Source: Caenorhabditis remanei
Lineage: Eukaryota > Nematoda > Chromadorea > Rhabditida > Rhabditidae
Assembly (NCBI RefSeq): GCF_010183535.1
Contig: NC_071328.1
Location: 3,100,001-3,164,000, forward strand
Length of the DNA stretch: 64,000 bases
Direction: 5' to 3'
The position numbers were made by a program, and so were the translations under genes. Each line of letters starts with the position of its first letter. Within the stretch, counting starts at the first letter, position 1. Of this stretch, positions 30,701-41,490 are shown one piece after another. The notes beneath the pieces are model-generated. The model made no database searches. It saw only the letters and a list, made by a program, of their open reading frames with translations, and was not told the DNA's origin.

Positions 30701-33700
30701 AAAATATCAAAAACGCGAAAATGGCCATTCTAGTCCGGCCCGCGGCACATTAACGATCCGCCATCCGGCCTGTAGTATGTCATAGACGTAGAACTCGCCA
30801 AGAACTACATTTTGGTATATTTTTCAGCTCATAATATTCATTTTGACGCGAGTTACGCGTCGGTCCGATCTGAAAGTATAGAAATTACCGAAATCTCCAA
30901 TCAATTCCATAATTTCAGAACAATTCCTGCTTGAAGACAGTCTCTCCAAGTATAAATTCATGTCAAATGGAGACAGTAAACTGGCGGGAGTCGACGATGG
31001 AGCAGAGATGAAGGAGACACTCACCGCGATGTCAATAATGGGACTCAACGACGACGAGATTGCTGGAATTCTGCGCGTCGTCTCTGCCGTCATGTTGTTC
31101 GGAAATCTTGAATTCTCTCAAGAGAACAAGAACAACGACCAGGCGGTTCTTCTGAATGACGCCGTCGCGCAGAAGATTGCTTCACTCCTCGGAGTCAACG
31201 TCACCGAACTGATGCGTGCGTTCTTGAAGCCGAAGATCAAGGTTCAACGAGATTTGGTGCATCGTGCGCAGAGTGTCGATCAAGTCAACTTCTCTGTCGG
31301 AGCCATCGCCAAGGCGTCCTACGAACGACTCTTCAGATGGCTCGTCCATCGTCTCAACAAGTCGTTGGATCGTACTCGTCAACAGTCGGTCAGCTTCATT
31401 GGAATTCTCGATATCGCTGGATTCGAGATCTTCGATACCAACTCATTCGAACAACTCTGCATCAACTACACCAATGAGAAACTCCAACAACTATTCAACA
31501 ACACGATGTTCGTTCGCGAGCAACAAGAGTATCTCGACGAGGGTCTCGAGTGGAAATTCGTCGATTTCGGGCTCAATCTTCAACCGACTATCGATTTGAT
31601 CGACAAACCGATGGGAATCATGTCGACACTCGACGACGTTTGCTTGTTCCCACAAGGAAGTGATCTCTCGTTCGTCACACGTCTCAACGATACGCACAAT
31701 CAACATCCGAAGTACGTCGTCCCGGAGATTCGTTCTCGTAGTGACTTTGCCGTCGTTCATTATGCTGGACGTGTCGACTATCAGGCGGACGGATGGAGAG
31801 TGAAGAATATGGATCCGTTGAATGAGAATGTGATTGATTTGCTCAAGGCGTCGAAGGAGTCGATCATTGTCGACATGTGGAAGGATATTGCCGATGTGTG
31901 TAGTCTCTCGGCGGCTGACAGTGCCTCCGACACTGGAGTATTCGGATCACGAATGCCGAAGAAGGGAATGTTCCGTACCGTATCTCAACTCTACAAAGAG
32001 CAACTCACTCGTCTCATGAGCACTCTCAACAACACCAACCCCCATTTTGTCCGTTGTATCATTCCGAATCACGAGAAGAAACACGGCGTGCTCAACGCGC
32101 ATCTCGTCCTCGATCAGCTCAGATGTAATGGAGTGCTCGAAGGAATTCGAATCTGTCGTCAAGGGTTCCCGACACGTCTCCCGTTCCAAGAGTTCCGTCA
32201 TCGTTATGAGAAACTGCTGGCGCCGGATGTGAATCCTGCAGGATTTATGGATGGAAAGGAGGCGGTCCGTCGTATCGTTCAGTACCTTGAGCTCGATAGC
32301 AACCTGTTTCGTATCGGACAATCGAAGATCTTCTTCCGTGCCGCTGTCGTCGCGGAATTCGAGGAGATGCGTGATCAGAAGTTGTCGGATCTCATAGTCT
32401 CATTCCAAGCTCAATGCCGTGGATGGCTCGGACGACGTGTGATGGTGAAGAGACGTGAACAAGAGGTGGCCATCAAGATTCTCCAAAGAAACGGACTCGC
32501 CTGGATGAGACTGAGAGAATGGCAGTGGTGGAGACTGCTGACGAAGGTGAAGCCACTTCTCGAAGTCACCAATAAGGATGAGTTGATTGCGGAGAAGGAG
32601 GAAGAGCTGAAAGTGACTTCTGAGAGACTTCGTCGCTCGGAGGTCTTCATCGCCGACTGCAAGCAACAGATGGAGAAAATGGATGAGGAGAGACTCGTTC
32701 TCAAGACACGACTCGACGCGGAATCGTCGGAACGAGCTGAAATGTTCGAGGAGCGATCCCGTATTGCTGCTCGTAAAATAGAGCTGGAAGGAATGTTGGA
32801 TGACATGTCGAAACGTCTCGAGTCGGAAGAGCAAAAGGCGAAGAAGGCCGAGGTAGAGACGCGTCGATTGACTGAAATGGTCAAGCATCTTGAGGAGAAT
32901 CTGGAAGACGAGGAACGCAGTCGTCAGAAGTTGCTGCTCGAGAAGAATTCGATTGAGTCGAGATTGAAGGAGCTCGAGGCGCAGGGTGTCGAGTTGGAGG
33001 ATTCGGGGAATAAGGTTCATTTTTTGAGAAATTTTTGTCATTTTTAAAGAATTCCGTCCATTTTCAAACAATTGAGGTCATTTTTCAAGGAATTTCCGTC
33101 ATTTTTAAAGAAATTTAGGCCATTTTTAGACAATTTTGGTCATTTTTAAAGGAATTTAGGTCATTTTTAGACAATTTTGGTCATTTTTAAAGGAATTTAG
33201 GTCATTTTTTAAAGAATTTAGGTAATTTTCTAGGGAATTTTGGTTATTTTTAAAAGAATTCCTGTCATTTTTAAGGAATTTAGGTCATTTTTAAAGGAAA
33301 TTTGGTCATTTTCTAGGGAATTTAGGCCATTTTTGAGGAATTCAGGTCAATTTTTCAGGAATTTAGATCATTTTTTAAAAAGGAATTTTGCAGACTTTTC
33401 AATCATATATGAATTTCAGCTCACAAAAGAGAAGAAGGCTCTGGAAGAGCGATGCGAGGACCTCTCATCTCGTCTCATCGATGAAACCGAGAGATCGAAG
33501 CAGTTGGTGAAAGCAAAGGCTCGTCTGGAATCTGCGATTGCCGAGGCGACGGATGAGCTTGAAAAGTGAGAGAGTTTTCTGCGATTTTTGGTGCTAAAAT
33601 CATTTAATTTTTCCAGAGAGAAACAACAACGCCACCACGCTGAAACTGCTCGTCGCGCCGCCGAGACTCAACTTCGCGAAGAGCAAGAGGCGTGCCTTGA

Positions 33701-36700
33701 GAAGACCCGAAAAGCCGAAGAGCTGACAGCTCAACTCATGCGTCGAGAGACCGAATTGTCACAAATCTCTATCAAAAACGATGAGGAGCTCGCCGCGCGG
33801 CAGCAACTCGAACGAGAGATCCGCGAGATTCGTGCCCAGTGCGACGACGCTGTCGAGGAGGCGAACAAGGAGAAGACGGCACGTCAGAAGGCGGAGAAGG
33901 CTCGACGCGATATGGCTGAAGAGTTGGAGTCGTACAAGCAAGAGTTGGAGGAGTCGAACGATAAGACGGTGCTCCACTCGCAACTCAAAGCGAAACGAGA
34001 CGAAGAGTACGCGACACTGCAGAAACAACTGGAAGACACTGTCAAATCGTCGGAGGAGACGGTCGAGGAGATGAAGGTGCAAAGTCAAAAGAAAATTGAG
34101 GAACTCATGGAGACGATTGATCAGTTGAAACGTCAGAAAATTTCGGTAAATTGTGTTTGCGTTTTGTCTTATTACTCCTCCGGCCTATTTACTCACTGAT
34201 GGGAAAAACTGTAGGGAGGAGTTATGAGGAAGAGCTCGCGGAGCCCACCGGCCGGCCGGAGAGAGAGAGAGTGACTTCATGCTCGAATTACCACCGCTTT
34301 CTTCATGTTTTCTTTCCGCTTGTATTGAAAAAAGGAAGAAAAGAAACTTCAAAAATCAAAATTTTTCGCAGTTTTTGAAGTTTTTTCCTCTAGAAATACT
34401 CAAAAACACTGATTTTTAGACAGAAATGTGCAATTTTTTGCGATTTTCTGTTAAAAATCGTCACTTTTTTGTATATATCGCCACGTTCTATCTTAAAAAC
34501 TGTTTAAAAAACAGTTTTTGGACTGCAAAAAGTTGATTTTCAGCGATTTTTGCCCAATTTTTAAAATCAAAAACACTCAAAAACCGAAAAATTGGATTTT
34601 TCCACTCCAAGATACATATTTTTCTGTTTTATCCAAAAAAACACAGAATTTTTGTAGATTTTAAACGATTTCCGATCAAAAACTGTTATTTTTCTGGAAT
34701 TTTTGTGAAGATGTATGCTTTCTCCATGATTTCTTTCCCCTTTGTATTGAAAAAATGAAGAAAAGACATAATGTCTCCGGTAATAATTGTCCGTAAAACG
34801 AGGAGCGGACACTGATTACCAGTGCGCCGTTGTTTCCACAAAGACACTTTTTTTTGTTTTGTTTGACCATAGCGTCACCGCTCTCCCGTTTCACATAGTT
34901 TTGAAGTGACAATTAGGTCATTTTTCTATTGATTCTCTAATGATTCTTTGATTCCCCCTATCTCTATAAACTCATTCATTTTCAGGCTGACAAATCCCGT
35001 TCCTCAGCCGAATCGGACGCCGAGAACATCCGTGCCGAACTCTCGAACGTGGCATCGGCTCGCCAAGAGGCTGAACGAAAGCGGAAGGCAGCGGAGGCGG
35101 CGTTGATGGAGAAGGAGCACAAGATGCGTGAGATGACGTCGAATTTGGATGATCTGATGGCCAAATTGCAAAAGGTATAGTTGGAGAGAGAAAATTGGAG
35201 AAAAAGAACCGTGAAAATCAAGAATTTTCAGGTTTTCAGACGTCGCAATGAATGAAAAACGTGTCCCCACCCATCACAATTGTGTAAAATTAAATTCTCT
35301 ATATCGAACGAGCCAAAAAACGTGAATTTTGGGAAAAAAATTGACTTTTTTGACACAGAAAAACCGATTTTCAGAAAAATGTATATTGGCTGAAATTTCT
35401 GAAAATCACGTTTTTTGGCTCATTCAATGGAGAATTTGATTTCACGCAATTCTGATGGATGGGACACTTTTCTATTCATTGCGACGTCTGAAAACCTGAA
35501 AATTCTTGATTTTCAGTGCAAGAAATAAAAGAACTTCACATTTCTTGTAGTTCTTTTTCGCGCAGTGTCTGGGAGACTGTGGAAAACGAAATGTAGAAAC
35601 CAGTTATAGTAGAAACATTATTTGTATTGCAGATGAACAACGAATTAGAGAACATCCAAAAAGCGAAGAGCGCAGAGGAGACGCTGAACTCGAATCTGCT
35701 CAAAAAGAATGCATCTCTCGATATGCAACTCTCAGAGCTCACCGAGGCATCCGAAGAGGATCGTCGTACCCGTGCCAACCTCAACAATAAGATTCGTCAA
35801 CTCGAAGAAGAGCTCGCGTTGGCTATCGAGGCGAAAGAGGATGCGCTGGCTGCACAGGAGAAGCTGGATAAGGAAGCGAGAGAGTTGAAGACTCAACTCG
35901 CGGACGCCCGGAAGAAGTTGGATGAGGAGAACCGTGAGGTGATGGAGGAGATGCGTAAGAAGAAGGAGAAGGAGCTGATCGCGGAGAAGGAGCGAGCCGA
36001 CGCTGCAGAGGCGGCGAGAGATAAGGCGGAGCGGGCGAAGAAGAAGGCGATCCAAGAGGCGGAGGATGTGCAGAAAGAGTATACGGATATGATGGCGGCG
36101 ACGCGGGAGATGGAGAGAAAGCAGCGGAAACACGAACAGCAACTGGCGGATGAGAGGAATAACACTGCGTTGGCACTACAGGAGAGAGATATGGCACAAC
36201 AGATGCTTCGCGATGCGGAGACGAAGGCGTTGGTGTTGGCGAACGAGTTGACGGAGAAGAAGGAGTTGGTTGAGCAGTTGGAGAAGGAGAAGAGGACGCT
36301 CAAGTTGGAGATTGATAATTTGGTAAGGAAACTTCAGATTCTCAGTGAAATTTCCGAAGTTTTGAGCCCCATATTGCCATGTTTTGGAGCATTTTGAAGT
36401 TGATGGCCTAGAAATCCGGAAATTTTGATTTCTAGGCCACCGACTGCAAATCCAACAGCATATCCAAATTCTCCGTTTGATTTCTGAACTTTTGAGCTCC
36501 ATATTATCATGTTTTGGAGCAATTTGACGTCAGTGGCATAGAAACCCAAATTTCCGGTTTTCTCAGCCTCGTGTGCTCCAAAATACGGCAATATGGGGCT
36601 CAAAACTTCAGAAATCTCACGGAGAATATGCTGTTGGTGACTGAATTGGTACGGGTGGCCTTAGAAACTCTAAATATCGAAATTCTCGGCCACAAACTTC

Positions 36701-39700
36701 AGAAACCAACAGCATAATCGAATTCTCCGTGAGATTTCTGAAGTTTTGAGCCCCATATTGCCATATTTTAGAGCTGGTGGCCTAGGAATCCGAAAATGTG
36801 GGTTTCTAGGCCACCGACCCTGCATTTTGAGCAATTTCTACAATTGTGAGTACAATTTCAGGCCTCCACGAAAGACGACGCGGGAAAGAATGCGTACGAG
36901 TTGGAGAAGACGAAACGTCGTCTCGACGAGGAGTTAAACAGAGCCGAGCAACAAATCATCGAGCTGGAAGATGCACTTCAGATTGCCGAAGACGCGAGAA
37001 GTCGTGTGGAAGTGAACATGCAAGCGATGAGAACAGAGTTCGAGAGACAGCTGGCTGCTCGAGAAGAGGACGAGGAGGATCGGAAGAAGGGACTCTCTTC
37101 GAAGATTCGAACGCTCACCGAGGAATTGGAGGCGGAGCAACGTGCACGACAGAGCGCAGTTGCTGCGAAGAAGAAAATCGAGTTGCAGATCAGCGAGTTG
37201 ACCGAGAAGAACGAGGCCGCCTATCGACAGATTGAGGATTTGAATCGTCAACTTCGTAAGGCACAGCTGGGAAATAAGGATGCTGAGATGGATGTGGTTG
37301 AGGCTCGTGCTGCACGGGACGATGCGTTGGCTGCACAACGGGATGCGGAGAAGAGAGCTCGTGCGTCGGAAGATGAGATCAAGCGGCTCAACGCTGACGT
37401 CCAGGCGGTCTCATCGTCGAAACGTAAAGCGGAGGCGGAGCGTGATGAGTTGATTGAAGAGGTGGCGACACTTCGCGCGTCTGCATTCAGTTCCGACGAG
37501 AAGCGACGTCTAGAGGCGAAGGTGATGGATTTGGAGGATCAACTCGATGAGGAGGCGTCGGCGAACGAGGTGGCACAGGAGAAGGTCCGAAAAGCACAAC
37601 AACAGTTAGAACAGATGACGGCGGATTTGGCGATGGAGAGAAGCGTTTGCGAGAGGAATGAGACGGATCGAATCGCGTTGGAACGGGCGAATCGAGACTT
37701 GAAGCAGCAGTTGTTGGATGCTGAAAGTGAGTAGTGAATGTTAATCGTGGTCGGTGCGTGACTCACTTCAAACGTAATGTTATGAGCTGAAAAGTATACC
37801 AAAATGTAGATCTCTACGAGTTCGACCTACTTCTAGCCGGTTGGCTATTCGTTAATATACCGCGGGCCGGACTAGAATGACTTTTTTGCACTTTTTCCCG
37901 GGCTGCGGCACATTACCTAATAGCCATCCGGCCCGTAGCAGGTCACTGACATTGTAATCGCCGAGAGCTACATTTTGGTATATTTTTGGTTCATAATATT
38001 CATTTTGACGCGAGTTACGGGCCTGTCCGATTTCCCAGTATGATGTTCATCTGAAAGTCGTCGTCGTCTCAATGTGATAGGACTGACTAATCCTTAAAAT
38101 TTCAGACACCGCCGTCGCTCGTCTCCGCACTCAAATCAATGTGGCCGAGGCGAAAGTGGCGAACTTGGAGCAGCAACTATCGCTCGAGGAGCAAGACAAG
38201 ATGCGGCAGGGACGAACACTGAGAAGAATGGAGACGAAAATGGCGGAAGTGATGCAGCAACTGGAGGAGGAGAGACGACAGAGTGAGAGTAACCGTCAGG
38301 CTTCTGAACGTCAGAACTCGAGAATCCGTCAACTCCGTGCTCAACTTGAGGACGCCGAAGCGGAGCGGGATCGTCTTGTGAAGAAGGTGAATGAGGAGAG
38401 AAGACGTGCCGACGAGGTGGCCGATCTCAACGAGACGCTCACCAAAGATGTGTCACTGATGAGACAACGAGAGACGGCAGCGCGTCGGACACCCGGATTG
38501 ATGGGAGGACACCGAGAGTCGAGACGATTCGGAAGCAATTCTAGTCTTGTCAGAGGTATACCATAGCAGTAGTTTGTCTTAAAAATGATGTTTCTGCTTC
38601 AGAAACGTACCGATATTGGCAATTTTTTTTCAATTGGGAGGTTCGAATCCCCGTATTTCAAAAGATTTTCGCTTTTCATAGCTGAAAATTCGAAAAAAAA
38701 TCAGTTTTACAAGGGAAGTACTCGAAGTGTCCTCTTTCAAACGACTCAAGAATTTGACCCCCGATACTTTCAAGTCCGTAGATTCCGAATCTGAAATAAA
38801 ATTCTGCTAAATGCTTCTGTGAACCGAGTTATGAGCCGTCAAACTTTTCCTATGATTAAGCTATTTTTGCGTGACACGCGGTCTGCCGGAATGTCTACCC
38901 AAACATATCCCCCAGTTTTCCAACCATCGGTGGTGTAGGGGTTGTGGGCGCGTCTAGTAGTAGAAAGGCTGTGGGTTCGTTACCCTTGCAATGTAAATTT
39001 TTTTTCAATTTTTTGTTTCATTTTTTGTGGCTTTATATCTGGCTCCCAGATGGGTTTTCAGTAATTTTTTTATGCACACGGTAAATATGTGATCAAAATG
39101 AAGCAATTTAGCAAATAAAAGCAACAACTTTTTTTGGGTCCCAACTCCACTTTTCTCCACCAAGTGACTGCGAAAAATTTTCGAAAAATTTTTTGAAATT
39201 TTTTCTTTAATTTCATGTTGGATTTTCATTCCATACTGTCCTCATGTAGTGTAATTGTTCTTCCTGTATACTAAACTCACTTTTCTGGCTTTCAGTAGAT
39301 AGAACACAGTGGCTTATGTACCACATTATCCAGCTCTTGGCGTAATTGTGCAAAACTTGTAGAATATGAACACATGAGGACAGTATGGAATGAAAATCCA
39401 ACATGAAATTTAAAAAAAAATTTCAAAAAATTTTTCGAAAATTTTTCGCAGTCACTTACTTGGTGGAGAAAAGTGGAGTTGGGACCCAAAAAAAGTTTTT
39501 GCTTTTATTTGCTAAATTGCTTCATTTTGATCACATATTTACCGTGTGCATAAAAAACTACTGAAAACCCATCTGGGAGCCAGATATGGAGCCACAAAAA
39601 ATGAAACAAAAAATTGAAAAAAATTTACATTGCAAGGGTAACGAACCCACAGCCTTTCTACTACTAGACGCGCCCACAACCCCTACACCACCGATGGTTG

Positions 39701-40838
39701 GAAAACTGGGGGATATGTTTGGGTAGACATTCCGGCAGACCGCGTGTCACGCAAAAATAGCTTAATCATAGGAAAAGTTTGACGGCTCATAACTCGGTTC
39801 ACAGAAGCATTTAGCAGAATTTTATTTCAGATTCGGAATCTACGGACTTGAAAGTATCAGGGGTCAAATTCTTGAGTCGTTTGAAAGAGGACACTTCGAG
39901 TACTTCCCTTGTTAGACCTAATTCTGTCTGAAAATTATCAAATTTCAGCAGTTTTTCTTCAAAATTTTGAATTGAGAATCAATTCAGAATAGTTTATTCA
40001 TGCTGACAATCCAAAAAGTTTGGAATTTTTTAAATTCTATTCAATTTTTGTTAGAAGATGTTGAAATCTTTCAATTTCTAACGTTTTCAAGTTTAATAAT
40101 TCAATTCTCCATCAGTTTATAGTAAGAAATATGTGTTTTTTGGCAATTCCATACTGGAAAATCTGATTTTTATCCAAAAATTTCCATTTTCACCGTTTTC
40201 GATTCAAAAACTTTGAATTTTGTAATTCATTGACTTTTTAAGTGCAAAAAACACATTTCTCAATCATTTATCCCCAAAAAAAAGTACAAATTTCGAGATT
40301 TTCACCTGAAAAAGTTAAAAAATTGAGAAATTTCAGTATTAGTACGGCAAGGCTCTTACAACCGCGCTCTACCGAAATCTAAGAAAATAGTGTTCGAGAT
40401 TGAGACACTCAGAGAAAAAGGGAAATTTTTCAAGGGGATTTCGGTGGAGCGCAGTTGTAAGAACTGTGTCGAGATAATATCTGCTTGCAGAGGTGGGCGC
40501 CGATTGAAATTTGCCGGCGGTCCACCGGCGGAAAAAATTAGGCGAGAGAGCGCGCGGCACCACTGCCGACCGCGAGAGACGCAGAGAAATTTTCCGGTGG
40601 TGGCGAAATTTTCCTCTGCCAATCGAAGACGATCTTCATTCTCGCCCACCACTGGCTGCTTGATACAATTTTTAATTTTTTTTCAAATTGAATAATTCGA
40701 AAAATTTCAGATGAATTCCGTGGCTCAGCACTGACAAACGAGATGTCGCCGTCGGATCGTCCGGCGTCCCGATTGACTTCTGGCACTGGTTCCCAACTTG
40801 GAAACACTGATGAGGATCGTGATTCGATTCGCAACTAG
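24771..40838 (+). CDS. nmy-2: Non-muscle myosin II heavy chain (nmy-2 ortholog)
   Basis: Twelve exons: 24771-24815, 25847-26149, 28395-28579, 29412-29800, 30919-33014, 33420-33565, 33617-34145, 34986-35174, 35633-36322, 36862-37726, 38106-38555 and 40711-40838. All phases agree; 2004 residues (2003 from the second ATG, 24774). The SH3-like N-terminus ([11 protein letters not shown]), P-loop GESGAGKT (about 179-186), switch I NSSRFGK (about 249), switch II DIAGFE (about 472), actin-binding [14 protein letters not shown]1 region and one IQ motif (about 800) precede a coiled coil of roughly 1100 residues and a short Ser/Thr-rich tail ([16 protein letters not shown]) that may be phosphorylated. 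It is the actomyosin motor of cytokinesis and cortical polarity. Position next to smgl-1 favours nmy-2 over nmy-1. The exon 5 donor GTTCAT is unusual. Introns hold MITEs, foldbacks and minisatellites. Confidence 0.96.
25019..25313. mobile_element. MITE family 2 in nmy-2 intron 1
   Basis: TATTAGCAGTTCACTCC, CGCCCCACCGCAAACGAGAG, AGAGAGACGCAGAG and inverted partners, ending TGCTGCTAATA. Near full length. Confidence 0.87.
26110..26585 (+). repeat. Duplicated end of nmy-2 exon 2 inside intron 2
   Basis: The last about 35 coding bases of exon 2 (CAATTTGAAGCAACGCTACT and the following CTCTATTATGTGGGTGTC) recur at 26430-26480 with few changes, and the intronic sequence after each copy also matches for about 100 bp. 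It is a tandem duplication of about 315 bp that made a second donor-like site. Confidence 0.85.
27945..28040. mobile_element. MITE family 1 remnant
   Basis: CTTACAACCGCGCTCTACCG and the GAGACTCAGAGAAAACGGGA core with CGGTGGAGCGTA. Confidence 0.75.
28052..28155. mobile_element. MITE family 1 remnant, inverted to its neighbour
   Basis: CGGCACACAGTTCTTACAAC, TGCGCTCCACCG, GGGTCTCTCAATTTCG and CGATAGAGCGCGATTA. Confidence 0.75.
28636..29306 (+). repeat. Minisatellite of about 20 bp in nmy-2 intron 3
   Basis: About 30 imperfect units of the type AATTTAGGTCATTTTTAAAGG fill most of the intron (variants with TTTTGGTC, GGGTAGTT, CTGTCATT). The same unit fills nmy-2 intron 5. Confidence 0.9.
30131..30876. 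mobile_element. Degraded hAT-like GGGCC element in nmy-2 intron 4
   Basis: CATACTTGCAAACCGGGCCG on the left, and on the right inner blocks shared with 1154-1532 (GTAGATCTCGGCGAGTTCTA, CTACGGGCCGGATGGC and their inverses) ending in a mutated terminus. No clean target duplication remains, and about 300 bp of foreign sequence interrupts it. Confidence 0.65.
33036..33395 (+). repeat. Same 20-bp minisatellite in nmy-2 intron 5
   Basis: Units such as AATTTAGGTCATTTTTAGAC and GAATTTCCGTCATTTTTAAA, about 15 of them, begin 20-odd bases after the unusual GTTCAT donor. Confidence 0.88.
34146..34985. other. nmy-2 intron 7, no recognisable element
   Basis: AT-rich intron. A short GC-rich patch (34160-34275) has the GGCCGGCCGGAGAGAGAGAG stretch. 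TTGTATTGAAAAAA with GAAGAAAAG recurs at 34321 and 34744, hinting at an old duplication. No gene seen. Confidence 0.5.
35212..35518. repeat. 300-bp near-perfect palindrome in nmy-2 intron 8
   Basis: AAATCAAGAATTTTCAGGTT with CAGACGTCGCAATGAATG on the left is repeated inverted on the right (CATTGCGACGTCTG, then GAAAATTCTTGATTT). The loop is under 50 bp, so the transcribed intron would form a long hairpin. Confidence 0.9.
36330..36835. repeat. Repeated GAGCCCCATATTGCC / GGCCTAGAAA blocks in nmy-2 intron 9
   Basis: The words TTTTGAGCCCCATATTGCCA and GGTGGCCTAGAAATCC recur four to five times in both orientations, making several overlapping hairpins. GGCCTAGAAA also recurs in smgl-1 introns (46544, 57982, 61022, 61143, 62009, 62509). 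Confidence 0.75.
37746..38042. mobile_element. hAT-like GGGCC MITE in nmy-2 intron 10, near-match TSD
   Basis: Inner blocks GTAGATCTCTACGAGTTCG, ATACCGCGGGCCGGACTAGA and inverse, right end CCAGTATG. ATGTTAAT and ATGTTCAT flank it (7 of 8 identical). It begins 19 bp after the exon 10 donor. Confidence 0.75.
38931..38984 (+). promoter_or_regulatory. tRNA-like pol III A and B boxes in the foldback arm (left)
   Basis: TGGTGTAGGGG fits the A-box consensus and GGTTCGTTACC fits the B box at 9 of 11 positions, 43 nt apart as in tRNA genes. A full cloverleaf does not form: acceptor stem pairing is poor. I read it as tRNA-derived, SINE-like sequence; the mirrored copy is at 39637-39690. Confidence 0.4.
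39637..39690 (-). promoter_or_regulatory. tRNA-like pol III boxes in the foldback arm (right, mirrored)
   Basis: Reverse complement of the left-arm boxes (GGTAACGAACC and CCCCTACACCA on the plus strand). The two would drive convergent-to-outward transcription relative to each other. Confidence 0.4.
40337..40479. mobile_element. MITE family 1, near full length, nmy-2 intron 11
   Basis: TATTAGTACGGCAAGGCTC, CTTACAACCGCGCTCTACCG, GACACTCAGAGAAAAAGGGA core, CGGTGGAGCGCAGTTGTAAG and TCGAGATAATA. Confidence 0.87.
40483..40659. repeat. Foldback with CAGAGGTGGGCG ends
   Basis: GCTTGCAGAGGTGGGCG and GATTGAAATTTGCCGG on the left are answered by CGCCCACCACTGGCTGC on the right. It directly abuts the preceding MITE and lies about 50 bp before the last nmy-2 exon. 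Confidence 0.7.
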
Positions 40839-41145
40839 ATTCTCTCTGTCTCACCCAATCTCTACACGTTTCATTCCAATATTTGTGTTAATTCGACTTA
40901 CACCGATTGTATTTCTCCCCCTCGTATTCATTCCGTCGTTTTTTTGTGTCCCCTCCCTTATGTTATTAGACCAAATATTCTCCCCCATCTGCTTCCACTC
41001 CCCAATTGCTTTAATAGTATTCGCAATGCACAATATTTTATTATTTTTTGGGCATAAGTTTTTTATAAATGCCCCCATCACTCTCTCTCAAATTCATAAT
41101 GTATTCGACTCGTGTCTCTTTTTTTTTGTTACCGCTTCCCGGTAA

Positions 41146-41151
41146 AATAAA
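41146..41151 (+). terminator. nmy-2: nmy-2 polyadenylation signal
   Basis: AATAAA lies 308 nt after the nmy-2 stop codon and before smgl-1, in an otherwise T-rich 3' region without other features. Confidence 0.65.
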
Positions 41152-41482
41152 TATTTAAATGGGGAGAGAGCCACCACTCCCACAACTATTGAATGCACCT
41201 TTAATTGTATTCTCATTCGTACTAATGTTAATGAATTTTGGAATGGCCCGAAAATCGCTGAAAATTGATGTTTTAAAGCGCAAAAAGATGCAAAATTGAA
41301 TTTAAAAATTCAAATTTAAAAAATTTTTCCTCTGGTCCGCAATTTGTCGTGAGCGTGTTTGCACCGAATGCAACGTTGTCGATTTACGGTGGATTTGTAC
41401 AAATTGTGTCACTGATTTTCAGTGTTTTTTAATGTTTTAAAATGAATTTTTCAATAAAATTATTGAAATTCCATCAAAATAA

Positions 41483-41489
41483 GTTTCAG
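41483..41489 (+). promoter_or_regulatory. smgl-1: Probable trans-splice acceptor of smgl-1
   Basis: GTTTCAG ends one base before the ATG at 41491. The distance to the nmy-2 polyadenylation signal is about 340 bp, longer than usual for an SL2 operon, so SL1 or SL2 cannot be decided. Confidence 0.5.
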
Positions 41490-41490
41490 A

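Larger units (their letters stand above)
38710..39911. mobile_element. 1.2-kb foldback element with TTA target duplication in nmy-2 intron 11
   Basis: CAAGGGAAGTACTCG at the left is inverted at the right (CGAGTACTTCCCTTG); arms of about 530 bp are nearly perfect and the loop is about 130 bp. TTA flanks both sides (38707-38709 and 39912-39914). A related sequence in smgl-1 intron 2 (near 41975-41990) continues across the corresponding point without the insert, supporting insertion. TWA duplications are typical of PIF/Harbinger-type elements. No transposase frame. Confidence 0.88.

Noticed and set aside
32400..33071. Long antisense open frames opposite the nmy-2 motor and rod
   Set aside because: Produced by the codon bias of the sense strand; no splice sites or protein character of their own.
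38640..38650. Perfect tRNA B-box word GGTTCGAATCC
   Set aside because: No A box at the right distance upstream and no stem pairing; chance or a tRNA remnant too small to call.
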